Below, one piece after another: positions 8,991 through 18,162 of a stretch of DNA of 64,000 bases. The stretch's first letter is position 1, and every line of letters begins with the position of its first letter. The stretch is from the NCBI RefSeq assembly GCF_008630535.1, contig NZ_VWPH01000012.1, forward strand, positions 62,001 to 126,000, given 5' to 3'. Made by a program: the position numbers and the translations under genes. This stretch comes from Saccharopolyspora hirsuta (GTDB lineage: Bacteria > Actinomycetota > Actinomycetes > Mycobacteriales > Pseudonocardiaceae). The notes below the pieces were generated by a model. It saw nothing but the letters and a program-made list of their open reading frames with translations, did no database searches and was not told where the DNA came from.

Positions 8991-11018
8991 ATGACAGGGG
9001 TTTTCGACAGCGTGGCTAAATCGGTCAGGACTGCTAAGTCGGCGTTGGCCTCCCGGGCCCGGCAGCTGCTGGCCACCGAGGCGGGGGCACCGGACCCCCG
9101 GCAGCGCCAGTACGCCGTGCTGGTGCTGGTCGCGGTGGTCGCGGGAAGCGCGGTGGGGTGGCTGTTCGACCTGCAGACCCCCGCACTGCTGGCCGGGCTG
9201 ACCGCGGTGCTGACGCTGGTCGCCACCGGCGGCCAGTCGCTGCGCTCGGACCTGCGCCGGTTCGTCTGGTTCACCCCGGCCCTGGTGCTGGTGATGACGA
9301 TCGGCCCGCTGCTGGCGAACATCCCGGTGCTGGCCGGGCTGGTGGTGGCGGTCGTCGTCTTCGGCACCGGCATGCTGCCCGCGCTCGGCGAGCACTACCG
9401 GATCGGCGGGCAGACCTTCGCCGCGGCGACCCTGGTGTCCACCACGACCGGCCTCGGCAACGACCAACCGGCCTGGATGCTGCTCGCCGCTTCCGCGTCC
9501 GGCGCGGCCTTCGCGCTGGTGCTGCGGGTGATCATCGGGCTGAGCGACCCCGGCCGGGCCACCCGCGTGGCGGTCGCGCGGACGCTGCTCGAACCCGGCC
9601 CCGGCGTGGTGGAGTCGGCTGCCGCCGCGTGGCGGGCGGACGGCTCCAGCACCTGGCTCGGCGAGGTGCTGGCCGGTGCCGCGCGCTTCCGCGCCGCCCG
9701 CGAGACGCTGCTCGCGCAGGCCCAGCAGAGCGACCGGATCGAGGCCGACCGGCTGCAGCGGATCGTCGCCGAAGCCGATCAGGTCGCCGCCGAACTGGCC
9801 CGCGCGGTGCGCTCCCGCGCCTGCACCGGCCTCCCGTACGCGGCCCGCCGCGACCCGGCGGAGGCGGTCCTGGCCCGCGGTGGGCGGCAGGACCTGCCGG
9901 AGGCGGTGCGGGGCATCAACCAGGGCCTCGACCGGATCCGGGCGACCGTGGTGCGCCGCGTCGAGACCCCGCTGCCGCCGCAGGCTCCCGGCGCGCGCCG
10001 GGAGCGCGTGATCGGCGCGGTGCGCGCGCACCTGTCGTTCCGGTCGTCGCTGTTCCGGCACGCGATCCGCTGCACGCTCGCGGTCGCCTTCGGCATGGTG
10101 ATCGTGCTGCTGCTGCGCGATCCGTCCGCGTCGAGCCTGCTGCTCGCGCTGTACGTGGTGCTGCAGCCCGCGGCCCGCGACAGCATGACCGGCGCGCTGG
10201 AGCGCACCGGTGGCGCGGTGCTGGGCGTGACCGCGCTGGCCCTGCTGATCACCCTGCTGCCCGGCGCGTTCCTGCTGGTGCCGCTGGTGATCGGCGGGAT
10301 GCTGCTGAGCATGCCGCGGCTGCGCAGCGAGTACCAGACGCTGCTGGGCTGCCTGATCGTGATCACCGTCGTGGACCAGGCGATGCGGCTGGACCGGCCG
10401 CTGGTGAACGTCGGGATCAGCTTCGCCGCGAACACCGCGGTCGGCGCGGCCATCGCGCTGATCGTCGGCTACGTCGCCTACCTGGTGCTGCCGAGCAGCA
10501 TCCTCCCGGACGTCCGGGGCGCGGTCCGCTCGACGGTGTGGGCGGTGTCCGAACTGCTGCGCAGCGTCCGGGCGGCGGGCCAGGGCGTCGACCTGCCCGC
10601 GGCGCTGCAGGCCGCGAACGTGCTGGCGCTGCGGCGGACCCAGGACCTGCTGGGCATGCCCGCGCTGCTGGACGGCACGGGCGAGGAGACCGACGACGAC
10701 CGCGCGACGCGGGACGCGGCGGTCGCGCTCGACGCCCTCCGCCAGGACGTCGCGACGCTGGCGTTCCGCCCGGAGGCGGAGCAGGCGGTGGCGGTCCCGG
10801 CGCTGCGCGCGGTGGACGACCTGCTGGGCGGCAAGCCGACGGCGAAGATCCCGGACGTGCCGGAGAGCAGCGCCCCGGCGACGGAACTGCTGGCCAGCTC
10901 GCTGCTGGAGAACGCGCTGCACGCGCGCCACGCGATCGACCGGACCTTCGGCTACGACAACCCGTGGAAGAGCTACACGATCTCCTTCGTCCGCCCGGAG
11001 CGCCTCCACATCCGCTGA
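8991..11018 (+). CDS. FUSC-family membrane protein, putative exporter
   Basis: 675 residues in two related halves, each a hydrophobic bundle (about 45-185 and 360-505) followed by a helical cytosolic region. The second half has RHAIRCTLAVAFGMV and LQPAARDSM, typical of the fusaric-acid-resistance/YccS family thought to export aromatic acids or weak acids. The substrate cannot be read from sequence. The ATG at 8991 has a poor ribosome site; a GTG at 9012 is the alternative start. Nothing links it to the flanking thi genes. Confidence 0.78.
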   Translation: MTGVFDSVAKSVRTAKSALASRARQLLATEAGAPDPRQRQYAVLVLVAVVAGSAVGWLFDLQTPALLAGLTAVLTLVATGGQSLRSDLRRFVWFTPALVLVMTIGPLLANIPVLAGLVVAVVVFGTGMLPALGEHYRIGGQTFAAATLVSTTTGLGNDQPAWMLLAASASGAAFALVLRVIIGLSDPGRATRVAVARTLLEPGPGVVESAAAAWRADGSSTWLGEVLAGAARFRAARETLLAQAQQSDRIEADRLQRIVAEADQVAAELARAVRSRACTGLPYAARRDPAEAVLARGGRQDLPEAVRGINQGLDRIRATVVRRVETPLPPQAPGARRERVIGAVRAHLSFRSSLFRHAIRCTLAVAFGMVIVLLLRDPSASSLLLALYVVLQPAARDSMTGALERTGGAVLGVTALALLITLLPGAFLLVPLVIGGMLLSMPRLRSEYQTLLGCLIVITVVDQAMRLDRPLVNVGISFAANTAVGAAIALIVGYVAYLVLPSSILPDVRGAVRSTVWAVSELLRSVRAAGQGVDLPAALQAANVLALRRTQDLLGMPALLDGTGEETDDDRATRDAAVALDALRQDVATLAFRPEAEQAVAVPALRAVDDLLGGKPTAKIPDVPESSAPATELLASSLLENALHARHAIDRTFGYDNPWKSYTISFVRPERLHIR

Positions 11019-11123
11019 CGCTTCGACGTCCGCGCGCCGACGTGGCGCGGCCTTCACGGCTGACCGCCGGGTGGTGGGTCGTCCCGACCTCCGGCACGTC
11101 CGTCGCCGACGCGCCGGAGGAGC

Positions 11124-11167
11124 GCGATTTCAATGGAAGTCGGACGTCCGACTTCCATTGAAATCGC
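11124..11167. repeat. Perfect 44-bp palindrome, GCGATTTC family
   Basis: The two 22-nt arms are exact reverse complements with no loop, starting GCGATTTCAATGGAAGTCGG. This is the most perfect member of the family. It lies between the 3' ends of the FUSC gene and thiG, consistent with a bidirectional terminator, though no T-tracts are present. Confidence 0.92.
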
Positions 11168-11187
11168 GGTGAGTTGTCCACAACCGT

Positions 11188-11264
11188 CGGCGTGTCGTGG
11201 GGCGCCACGCCGAAGACCCGCAACTTCAATGGAAAACGGATCCCTGATTTCCAGGGAAATCGCG
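11188..11264. repeat. Short hairpin and decayed GCGATTTC-family copy
   Basis: CGGCGTG (11188-11194) pairs with CACGCCG (11206-11212), in the same relative place as the hairpins at 1039 and 14306. It is followed at 11219-11264 by ACTTCAATGGAAAACGGATC and a mismatched right arm, a degenerate copy of the 44-bp palindrome. Confidence 0.7.
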
Positions 11265-11333
11265 GGAGATCCCCGGCTCCGACGACGGAGCTCGCCAGCG
11301 CCGTCGGCGTGTCGGGCGAGGACGCGCCGCGGG

Positions 11334-12098
11334 TCAGCCCATCGGGCGGCCGGGGCTGGAGGCCTCCGCCCAGAAGCGCTTGGGGATCCGGCCCGCCAGG
11401 GACGCCAGGCGGCCCGCTTCGACCGCCGATCGCATCGCCGCCGCCATCCGCTCCGGGTCCTGGGCGCGGGTCACCGCCGTGGCCAGCAGGACCGCCGAGC
11501 AGCCCAGTTCCATCGCCAGGGCCGCGTCGGAGGCCGTTCCGATGCCCGCGTCGAGGACGATCGGGACCGAGGCCCGGGAGACGATCATCTCGATGTTGTG
11601 CGGGTTCCGGATGCCCAGGCCCGTTCCGATCGGCGAGCCCAGGGGCATCACCGCGGCGCAGCCGACCTCCTCCAGCTTCAGCGCCAGGACCGGGTCGTCG
11701 TTGGTGTAGGCCAGCACCACGAAGCCCTGGTCGACCAGCTGCTCCGCGGCGTCCAGCAGTTCCACCGGGTCGGGCAGCAGGGTGTCCTCGTCGGCGACGA
11801 CCTCCAGCTTGACCCAGTTCGTCCCCAGCGCCTCGCGGGCCAGCTGCGCGGTCAGCACCGCCTCGGCCGCCGTGCGGCAGCCCGCCGTGTTCGGCAGCGC
11901 CTCGATGCCGAGCTTGCGCAGCAGGTCGAGCACGCCGGTTCCGCCCCCGGCGTCCGCGCGGCGCATCGCCACGGTGGTCAGCTCGGTGCCGGAAGCGATC
12001 AGCGCGCGCTCCAGGACCGCGAGGTTCGTCGCCCCACCGGTCCCGGTGATCAGCCGCGAGCCGAACTCGCGACCGGCGATCACCAACGGGTCGTCCAT
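11334..12098 (-). CDS. thiG: Thiazole synthase
   Basis: A TIM-barrel enzyme that builds the thiazole ring from deoxyxylulose phosphate, dehydroglycine and ThiS thiocarboxylate. Lys97 in NWVKLEVV is the Schiff-base lysine, and the phosphate loop appears in PLGSPIGTG and DAGIGTASDA. At 254 residues it is standard. Start 12098 follows AAGGAGGGTGA, which lies in the last codons of thiS; the longer upstream frame is read-through of thiS in another frame. Confidence 0.95.
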   Translation of the reverse strand: MDDPLVIAGREFGSRLITGTGGATNLAVLERALIASGTELTTVAMRRADAGGGTGVLDLLRKLGIEALPNTAGCRTAAEAVLTAQLAREALGTNWVKLEVVADEDTLLPDPVELLDAAEQLVDQGFVVLAYTNDDPVLALKLEEVGCAAVMPLGSPIGTGLGIRNPHNIEMIVSRASVPIVLDAGIGTASDAALAMELGCSAVLLATAVTRAQDPERMAAAMRSAVEAGRLASLAGRIPKRFWAEASSPGRPMG

Positions 12099-12099
12099 G

Positions 12100-12300
12100 T
12101 CACCCTCCTTGCACTGCGGTGAGGACCTCGATCGTGGCTCCGGGCTGCAGTTCGGTCCCGGGCCAGCTCGCACGCGGCACCACCGCGCCGTCCACGGCCA
12201 CCGCCACGCCCCGCTCCGGGACGCCGAAATCGGCCAGCACGGCGGCGAGATCGGCGCCGTCGGCGACCTGCTGCGGCTCGCCGTTGATCACGACGTTCAC
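12100..12300 (-). CDS. thiS: Sulfur carrier protein ThiS
   Basis: 66 residues with the ubiquitin-like fold pattern and the mandatory C-terminal Gly-Gly, which is adenylated and thiocarboxylated to deliver sulfur to ThiG. The GTG start overlaps the thiO stop as GTGA, and the stop lies 1 nt before the thiG ATG, so thiO-thiS-thiG are tightly coupled. Confidence 0.95.
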   Translation of the reverse strand: MNVVINGEPQQVADGADLAAVLADFGVPERGVAVAVDGAVVPRASWPGTELQPGATIEVLTAVQGG

Positions 12301-13415
12301 TGCTGTCCTCCCCATCGGTTCGGATCGGTGGCCTTGATCAGCGCGTCGGGCTCGTCGCCGCGCAGCAGCGCGAGCACCGCGTCGGCGGTCACCGGGGCGA
12401 GCAGGAACCCGCCGCGGTGGTGCGCGGTGGCGGCCAGCACGCCCGGCTCCAGCCAGCCGAGCACCGGCAGGTTGTCGTCGGTGCTGGGGCGCAGCCCGGC
12501 CTCGGCCTCGACCAGCTCGTACTCCGAGATGCCCGGCATCACCTGCTCGGCGTCGGCGATCAGGTCGCGCACCCCGCCCAGGGTGACCTCGGTGTCGAAC
12601 CCGACCTCGTACTGGGTGGCGCCGAGCACCAGTCCCCCGTCGTCGCGCGGCACCAGGTAGACCGGGCGGCCGTGCACCGGTCCGCGGACGGTGCGGCTCG
12701 GCGGTGGCAGCGCGGTCGACCGCGCGCGCAGCCGCAGGATCTCGCCCTTGACCGGACGGATCCGGCCGCGCAGCGCGGGGTGCAGCGCACCGGAGTGCGC
12801 CCCCGCGGCGATCACCGCCACCTCGCAGTCCACAGTGGAGTCCTCGAGCTCCACCGCCCCGCCGCGGACGTTCTTGGCCGTCGCCTCGACGAACTCCACC
12901 CCGGCCGCCGTCGCCGCCGCGCGCAACGCGGCCAGCGCCGAGCGGTTGTCGACCGCGAGGTCCCCCGGTACTTCGAGGCCGCCGCGCACCGCGGGCCCCA
13001 ACGACGGTTCGAGCCGCCGCACCTCCCGGCCGGACAGCCTGGTCACGGTGCGGCCCTGGCGGGACAGGTAGTCGGCCAGGTCGTCCAGCTCGGCCCGGTC
13101 CGCGCTGTCCACGCCGACCACCAGCGTGCCCTCGCGGCGCAGCCCGGACGGCAGGCCGGACGCGCGGCTCAGCTCCTCGGCGAAACCGGGCCACCGCTCC
13201 AGCGACGCGCTGCCCAGCTCCAGCAGCTCCTCCTCGCCGGGCCAGGCCTCGGCGATCGGCGCCAGCATGCCGCCCGCGACGTGCGACGCCCCGGACGCCG
13301 GTGCCGGATCGACCAGCTGCACGCGGTGCCCGGCAGCTGCTGCGCGCCAGGCGACGGACATCCCGATCACCCCGCCGCCGACCACGACAACGTGTGCGGT
13401 TCGCAATTCAGACAA
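12297..13415 (-). CDS. thiO: Glycine oxidase
   Basis: An FAD enzyme oxidising glycine to dehydroglycine for the thiazole ring. The N-terminal dinucleotide motif is VVVVGGGVIGMS (about 9-20), and the C-terminal part has HHRGGFLLAP as in DAO-family glycine oxidases. 372 residues. I choose the TTG at 13415 because GGAG lies 7 nt upstream, in the tail of the riboswitch; the longer ATG frame would run through the riboswitch. Confidence 0.93.
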   Translation of the reverse strand: MSELRTAHVVVVGGGVIGMSVAWRAAAAGHRVQLVDPAPASGASHVAGGMLAPIAEAWPGEEELLELGSASLERWPGFAEELSRASGLPSGLRREGTLVVGVDSADRAELDDLADYLSRQGRTVTRLSGREVRRLEPSLGPAVRGGLEVPGDLAVDNRSALAALRAAATAAGVEFVEATAKNVRGGAVELEDSTVDCEVAVIAAGAHSGALHPALRGRIRPVKGEILRLRARSTALPPPSRTVRGPVHGRPVYLVPRDDGGLVLGATQYEVGFDTEVTLGGVRDLIADAEQVMPGISEYELVEAEAGLRPSTDDNLPVLGWLEPGVLAATAHHRGGFLLAPVTADAVLALLRGDEPDALIKATDPNRWGGQQ

Positions 13416-13423
13416 CTCCACGC

Positions 13424-13505
13424 TCCCTGCGCCGGCATGACCCGGATCAGGTTCGACGGTCGGGGCCAACGCCCCCTCTCAGCCCGGCGACCGGGCTCCC
13501 GTGCT
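13424..13505 (-). promoter_or_regulatory. TPP riboswitch of thiO-thiS-thiG
   Basis: Reading the minus strand, GGGCTGAGAGGGGG is followed by CGAACCTGATCCGGGTC, ATGCCGG and CGCAGGGAG, the THI-box blocks in order. The last GGGAG doubles as the thiO ribosome site, so control is probably at translation initiation, as for thiC. Confidence 0.95.
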
Positions 13506-13604
13506 CACCGCTTACACCGTACCTGGCGAGAACGCCGACTCCGAGCCCGTGTTCGAACCCGCGAGACGAGAGGGGACCGAACGTCTGGAGCTACCCTGTG
13601 GGGC

Positions 13605-14276
13605 ATGCCTGGAATGGACGGCTTCGGCATCCGCGCCCGCCTCAACGAGGCGAGGCTGTACCTGTGCACCGACGCGCGCACCGAGCGAGGTGATCTCGCC
13701 GAGTTCGTGGACGCCGCGCTGGCGGGCGGTGTGGACATCGTGCAGCTGCGCGACAAGCAGCCCGGCGGCGCACCGCTGGAGGCCCGCCACGAGCTGGCGG
13801 CCCTGGAGGTGCTGGCCGAGGCGTGCATCCGGCACGGCGCCCTGCTGGCGGTCAACGACCGCGCGGACGTCGCGCTCGCCGCCGAGGCGGACATCCTGCA
13901 CCTGGGCCAGGACGACCTGCCGGTGGACGTCGCGCGGCGCATCGTCGGCGAGCACATCGCGATCGGCCGCTCCACGCACGACGTGGTGCAGGCGGACGCG
14001 GCGGCGGCCGAACCCGGCGTGGACTACTTCTGCACCGGCCCGGTGTGGACGACGCCGACCAAGCCGGGCCGCCCGGCGGCCGGGCTCGACCTGGTCAAGC
14101 ACGCCGCGGAGCACCGCGGGCACGGGCGGCCGTGGTTCGCCATCGGCGGCATCGGCCCGGACAACCTCGACGACGTGCTGAAGGCGGGCGCGGAGCGGAT
14201 CGTGGTGGTCCGAGCGATCACCGAAGCCGAGGACCCCCGCGCAGCGGCCCGCGAACTCCGCAACCGCCTCCCCTGA
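13605..14276 (+). CDS. thiE: Thiamine-phosphate synthase
   Basis: This TIM barrel couples HMP-PP to thiazole phosphate. Motifs seen are DIVQLRDK, LAVNDR, GRSTHD and CTGPVWTTPTKP (phosphate and pyrophosphate contacts). 223 residues from ATG 13605; ATG 13614 has better spacing from GGGG and is equally possible. It is divergent from thiO, with the minus-strand riboswitch between them. Confidence 0.95.
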   Translation: MPGMDGFGIRARLNEARLYLCTDARTERGDLAEFVDAALAGGVDIVQLRDKQPGGAPLEARHELAALEVLAEACIRHGALLAVNDRADVALAAEADILHLGQDDLPVDVARRIVGEHIAIGRSTHDVVQADAAAAEPGVDYFCTGPVWTTPTKPGRPAAGLDLVKHAAEHRGHGRPWFAIGGIGPDNLDDVLKAGAERIVVVRAITEAEDPRAAARELRNRLP

Positions 14277-14277
14277 T

Positions 14278-14394
14278 CCGCAGTTTCAATTGAAACTGCG
14301 GTCCCCCGGCGTGTCGGACGCACGACACGCCGGAGGTCCGTGCGACCTCCGCGATTTCAATGGAAATCAGACCTCCGATTTCCATTGAAATCGC
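14278..14394. repeat. Three consecutive palindromes after thiE
   Basis: A perfect 24-bp GCAGTTTC-family palindrome (14278-14301) begins right after the thiE stop. Next is a perfect 11-bp hairpin CCGGCGTGTCG/CGACACGCCGG (14306-14333), then a GCGATTTC-family palindrome (14351-14394) with an 18-bp perfect stem. The parts are those seen at 964-1096, in the reverse order. Confidence 0.9.
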
Positions 14395-14663
14395 ATCCTG
14401 CCCGTGGACCGCAGCCGCGAAGGGCGACCGGCACCGACCGGCGAGGGTCGCATGCGCCGCAGGCGCATAACCCACCCTCGCAACCGGCACCGCCGCAGGT
14501 TCACGGTGCCCACCCCTCCGGGGTTCCTTCCGGCGAGGACGGCCCTGACGCCGTGCATTGGACATACACAAGTCAGGGCACCCGGAGTCCAGGCGGGCGC
14601 TGAGGTTCCGCCACTTGCACCGCCACGCAGAACGAGGCTGGAAAAACCTCAATGAAATCGCGG
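14394..14663. repeat. Structured intergenic element, copy A
   Basis: About 270 bp running from ATCCTGCCCGTGGACCGCAG to CCTCAATGAAATCGC, closely similar to copies at 26793-27080 and 46091-46363. The left terminal repeat is partly replaced by the palindrome at 14351. Inner features shared by all copies are a GCGCCGCAGGCGC hairpin near 14455 and a GCCCTGAC/GTCAGGGC stem near 14540-14580. Reading frames across it differ between copies, so it is probably not coding. No transposase is present. Confidence 0.85.
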
Positions 14664-14724
14664 GACACCTGACGCACGACGCGGCCCCCGGCGGAAGCAC
14701 CGGGGGCCGCGTCGGGGAGACGGA

Positions 14725-15846
14725 TCACTGGGTGAGCAGGGTCAGGCCGTAGGCCTGCAGGATCTCGTTCACCGGCTGGAAGTAGGTCGTCCCGCCGGAG
14801 CTGCAGTTGCCCGAGCCGCCCGAGGTCACGCCCTGGGCCTGGTTGTCGGAGATGAACGAGCCGCCGGAGTCACCGGGCTCGGCGCAGACGTTGGTGCGGG
14901 TCAGGCCGGTCACGGTGCCCTGCGGGTACTGGACGGTCTGGTTCTTGGCCTCCAGCGAGCCGCAGTGCCAGCCGGTGGTCGAACCGGAGCGGCAGATGGA
15001 CGCGCCCTCGCTCGCCTCGGTCGAGCCGCCGACGCCGACGGTGCTGCCGTCGTAGCGGTTCACCAGCGGCTCCGGGGTGTCGGAGCTGACGCTCACCCAG
15101 GCGTAGTCGTCGCCGGGGAAGGTCGAGCCCTCGAACCGCCCGGCGGGCTGGGAGGTGGTGGCGCCGGTCTGACCGCAGTGGCCCGCGGTCACGAACCCGC
15201 CCTGGACGGAGAACCCGACCGAGCAGCGGGATCCGCTGCCGATGTAGTAGGCGTTGCCGCCGACCACGGCGTAGGTCCGCGGGTTCTCCAGGGATTCGAC
15301 GACGCGCACGGCCTCGGTGAGGACACCGGCGGCCTGCACGAACTGGGCCGCCTGGGCCTCGGAGCCGGGGCGGGTGGTGACGACGACCGAGTTCTCGCTG
15401 GCCTTGGCGTACCAGCCCGAGATCGACTTCGGGGCGCTCGCGCTGCGCGCGTTGAGGCCCTCGATCACCCCGTTGAGCTGCTCGAGGGTGAAGTCCGCCT
15501 TCTTCGGCACGGCGCCCGCCGCGCGCACCTCGTCGAAGCGCGCCTCGTCGGTGACGAGGACGACGAGCTTGCCGAGCTGGGGGTCGAAGTAGGCGCCGCC
15601 GTACGAGCTGCCCAGCGTCTGGCGCAGCGCCTGCTCGGCGCGGGTGGCTTCCGCCTCCTGGTCGAGCCGCTGCAACGCCTGCTCCCTGGTCAGGCCGAGG
15701 TCGCGCTGCATCGCGTCGAGCTGGGTCACCACCGGGGTCTCCGGCGGGGCGGTCTCGGTGGCGGTCGCCGGCATCGTGAGCGCGGCGACAGTCCCCGCTG
15801 CCAGGAGCACGGTCCCGGCCACCCGGGCCGCGAGTCTGCGCTTCAT
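14725..15846 (-). CDS. Secreted S1-family serine protease with propeptide (streptogrisin/alpha-lytic type)
   Basis: 373 residues. A signal peptide (about 1-29) is followed by a propeptide (to about 190) of the alpha-lytic type, then the mature enzyme from about TYAVVGG. The catalytic triad is His223 (TAGHC), Asp247 (DDYAWV) and Ser327 (GDSGGS). Six cysteines fit three disulfides (208-224, 285-295, 321-348). It should fold with propeptide help after export and digest extracellular protein. A GAGGGAGA ribosome site precedes the ATG. Confidence 0.93.
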   Translation of the reverse strand: MKRRLAARVAGTVLLAAGTVAALTMPATATETAPPETPVVTQLDAMQRDLGLTREQALQRLDQEAEATRAEQALRQTLGSSYGGAYFDPQLGKLVVLVTDEARFDEVRAAGAVPKKADFTLEQLNGVIEGLNARSASAPKSISGWYAKASENSVVVTTRPGSEAQAAQFVQAAGVLTEAVRVVESLENPRTYAVVGGNAYYIGSGSRCSVGFSVQGGFVTAGHCGQTGATTSQPAGRFEGSTFPGDDYAWVSVSSDTPEPLVNRYDGSTVGVGGSTEASEGASICRSGSTTGWHCGSLEAKNQTVQYPQGTVTGLTRTNVCAEPGDSGGSFISDNQAQGVTSGGSGNCSSGGTTYFQPVNEILQAYGLTLLTQ

Positions 15847-16158
15847 CTGATGTCTCCCTCTTTGTGAGCTGGATCTCAGGGCCCCCGTCGCGCGATCCAG
15901 TATCAGAGGACTACACCGGACTCACATCCACCTTTTGCCTCATCCCGCACAAAAACGGCCTGATCGAGGTAGGGCGGCGGCCGTTCGCACCACCCGCGGA
16001 TTGCGCCGCCGAGCGGTCCGCGCTGCCACTTTCAGCGGTGGACGAGCCCCGTCGAACGTGCCGCGCCAACCTGCCGATTCCGCCCGAAATGGGACGTCAC
16101 CCGGGTGAACGCCGAATTCTCGCGAAATCGGCGCCCACACCGGGTGACGTCCTGGGGA
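15847..16158. other. Intergenic, protease promoter region
   Basis: 312 bp upstream of the minus-strand protease. On that strand a GATACT hexamer near 15899-15904 could be a -10 box, without a convincing -35. I see no ORF, tRNA or palindrome of the local families here. Confidence 0.4.
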
Positions 16159-17127
16159 TCAGTCGAGCAGCTGGGGCTGACCCGTCGGCGGTGCCGGTTG
16201 GTTCGACTCCTGCGTCCGGGTCGGCTGCTGGGTCGGGGTCTGCTCCGTCGACGGCGACTGCGTCGGCTGCTCGCTGGGCTGCGGGTTCTCCGGCGTCGGC
16301 TGCTGGGTCGGCTGCTGCGTCGGCCGGACCTCGGTGGTCGGCGCCGGTTCGCGGGTCGGCGTCCCGGTCGGCTTCTCGACCTCCGTCGTCTGCTGCGGCG
16401 GGGCCACCTCCTTCCGGGGCTCGCGGTGCAGCACCTGGCCGAGCGTGGTGCCGCCCTCCCCGCCGGACAGCGGACGCCCGGTGATCCCCTCGAAGCCGGT
16501 GACGACCAGCATGCTCAGCACGAACGCCACCGCGCAGCTGGCCGCCGCCATCGCCCAGCGCATCCGGCGCTTGCGGCGGTCGACCGGCGGGCTGACCGGG
16601 GATTCCACCTTCGCGGTCGCGTCCGCGGCGGACCTGTCGATCCGCTTGGTGCCCTCGGCGTCGACGACCTGCTCACCGCCCGGCCAGTGCATGCCGGGTT
16701 CGAGGTGGATCCGCCGCGTCGCGTCGCCCGACACCTGGCGCGTCACCTCGGACGACACCAGCCGCGTCGACTCCGACGCCTTGCGGGTCTCGTCGGCGTC
16801 CACCACCAGCTGGCGGGAGTGGGCGCGAGTGGCCCGCTTGGCCTTGACCGCCGCGATCAGCGCCTTCTCCTTGGCGTTCTCGAAGGAGCGCTGGTACAGC
16901 GCGCCGCCGACGGTGATGATCACGCTGGTCATGCCGGCCCCGATCACGGTGCCGGCGACCCCGAGCCGGGACCCCAGGAAGGCCGCCGTCACCGACGCGG
17001 TGGCCGCCCCCGCGACCTGCGCCGGTTTGATGTCGATCTTCTTGGACTTCTTCTCCTCGTCCGAGTCCTTCTCGTCCTGCCGATCCTCTTCCTGCCTGAC
17101 CATGGCTCCCACGTACTCCGAACGCAC
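16159..17127 (-). CDS. Membrane protein with Pro/Thr/Gln-rich extracellular tail, function unknown
   Basis: 322 residues (314 from the alternative ATG at 17103). An acidic/lysine-rich cytosolic N-terminus precedes a Gly-rich hydrophobic pair (about 38-78), a long cytosolic helix, a second membrane segment (about 190-212), and a C-terminal tail rich in P, T, Q and E. The tail could span the cell wall. I do not recognise the family. It sits alone between the protease and dasR. Confidence 0.65.
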   Translation of the reverse strand: MRSEYVGAMVRQEEDRQDEKDSDEEKKSKKIDIKPAQVAGAATASVTAAFLGSRLGVAGTVIGAGMTSVIITVGGALYQRSFENAKEKALIAAVKAKRATRAHSRQLVVDADETRKASESTRLVSSEVTRQVSGDATRRIHLEPGMHWPGGEQVVDAEGTKRIDRSAADATAKVESPVSPPVDRRKRRMRWAMAAASCAVAFVLSMLVVTGFEGITGRPLSGGEGGTTLGQVLHREPRKEVAPPQQTTEVEKPTGTPTREPAPTTEVRPTQQPTQQPTPENPQPSEQPTQSPSTEQTPTQQPTRTQESNQPAPPTGQPQLLD

Positions 17128-17213
17128 TCTCTCCAGAACGGAAAACGGCCGACTGCACGGCTTTTCTCCTGATCAGCGCGTTTCGTGAGTACTCCCACTC
17201 CGTGTAACGCGGC

Positions 17214-17969
17214 TCAGCCGGGCGGGTTCAGGCGCGCGACGAACTTGTACCGGTCGCCGCGGTAGATCGAGCGCACCCACTCCACCGGGCGGCCCTCGGT
17301 GTCGAAGGAGTGCCGGGACAGCAGCAGCATCGGCAGCCCCACCTCGGAGCCGAGCAGCTCGGCCTCCTCCGGGCTGGCCAGCGCGGTCTCTATGGTCTCC
17401 TCGGCGTGCCCCAGCTCGACGTCGAAGTTCTCCCGCAGCACCTGGTACAGCGAGCCGCCGGACTCCAGCCGACCGGTCAGGCCGCGGAACCGGGTCAGCG
17501 GCAGGTGGGTGGTCTCGATGGCCATCGGCTCGCCGTCGGCCAGCCGCAACCGGCGCAGCCGCAGCACGGTGGCGCTCGGCTTGGTGTCCAGCAGGGTGGC
17601 CAGCTCCGGGTCGGCCGGTTCCTCGACGACCTCCAGCAGGCGCGAGGTGGGCTGCCTGCCGTGCGCCCGCATGTCCTCGGTGTAGCTGCTCAGCTGCAGC
17701 CGCTGGGCGACCTTCGGCTTGGCCGCGAAGGTGCCCTTGCCCTGCACCCGCAGCAGCCGACCTTCCACGGTCAGCTCGGCGAGCGCCTGGCGCACGGTGG
17801 TGCGGGAGACGTCGAACTCGGCGGCCAGCGATCGCTCGGTGGGGATCGGCGATCCCGGCGGCAGCGAGCGGAGCATGTCCAGCAGGTGCTGCTTGAGCCC
17901 CCAGTACTTCGGTTCGCGTTGCGCGCGCCCCGATGAGTCCGCCCCGCCGGACACGGACGTTTCGAGCAT
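17214..17969 (-). CDS. dasR: GntR/HutC-family regulator DasR
   Basis: 251 residues: a winged helix (about 18-85, including EFDVSRTTVRQALAELTVEG) and a UTRA effector domain ending RGDRYKFVARLNPPG. The sequence closely follows Streptomyces DasR as I know it, including SYTEDMRAHG and EPMAIETTHLPL. DasR represses amino-sugar genes and is released by glucosamine-6-phosphate. It is divergent from dasA with DasR-type sites nearby. Start 17969 follows AGGAGGAACG. Confidence 0.92.
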   Translation of the reverse strand: MLETSVSGGADSSGRAQREPKYWGLKQHLLDMLRSLPPGSPIPTERSLAAEFDVSRTTVRQALAELTVEGRLLRVQGKGTFAAKPKVAQRLQLSSYTEDMRAHGRQPTSRLLEVVEEPADPELATLLDTKPSATVLRLRRLRLADGEPMAIETTHLPLTRFRGLTGRLESGGSLYQVLRENFDVELGHAEETIETALASPEEAELLGSEVGLPMLLLSRHSFDTEGRPVEWVRSIYRGDRYKFVARLNPPG

Positions 17970-18162
17970 CGTTCCTCCTACCGCCACAACCTTGCCACCC
18001 CAGAAGCGCCGTGGTCGCCGCCTCGCCGAAGTCGTCCAGACCTTCAGCATGCCCGAACCGAACGGCGCGGTGAGCGCCACCGGGGCATCCGGGTCGGACG
18101 GCGATCAACTCCCGAAGCTCAAGCCAGCCTTATGCGTGGGTGAACAGTAACCCCGTGCGCTC

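Noticed and set aside
12417..14276. 619-codon frame including thiE
   Set aside because: The first two thirds are antisense to thiO and the riboswitch; thiE proper begins near 13605.
14404..14655. Arg/Pro-rich small ORFs within the repeated element (also 26803 and 46100)
   Set aside because: The three copies put stops and starts in different frames because of indels, so no protein is conserved; structure is better conserved than frame.
14394..14663. Insertion sequence
   Set aside because: The repeat is too short for a transposase and none is encoded nearby; at most it is a non-autonomous element.
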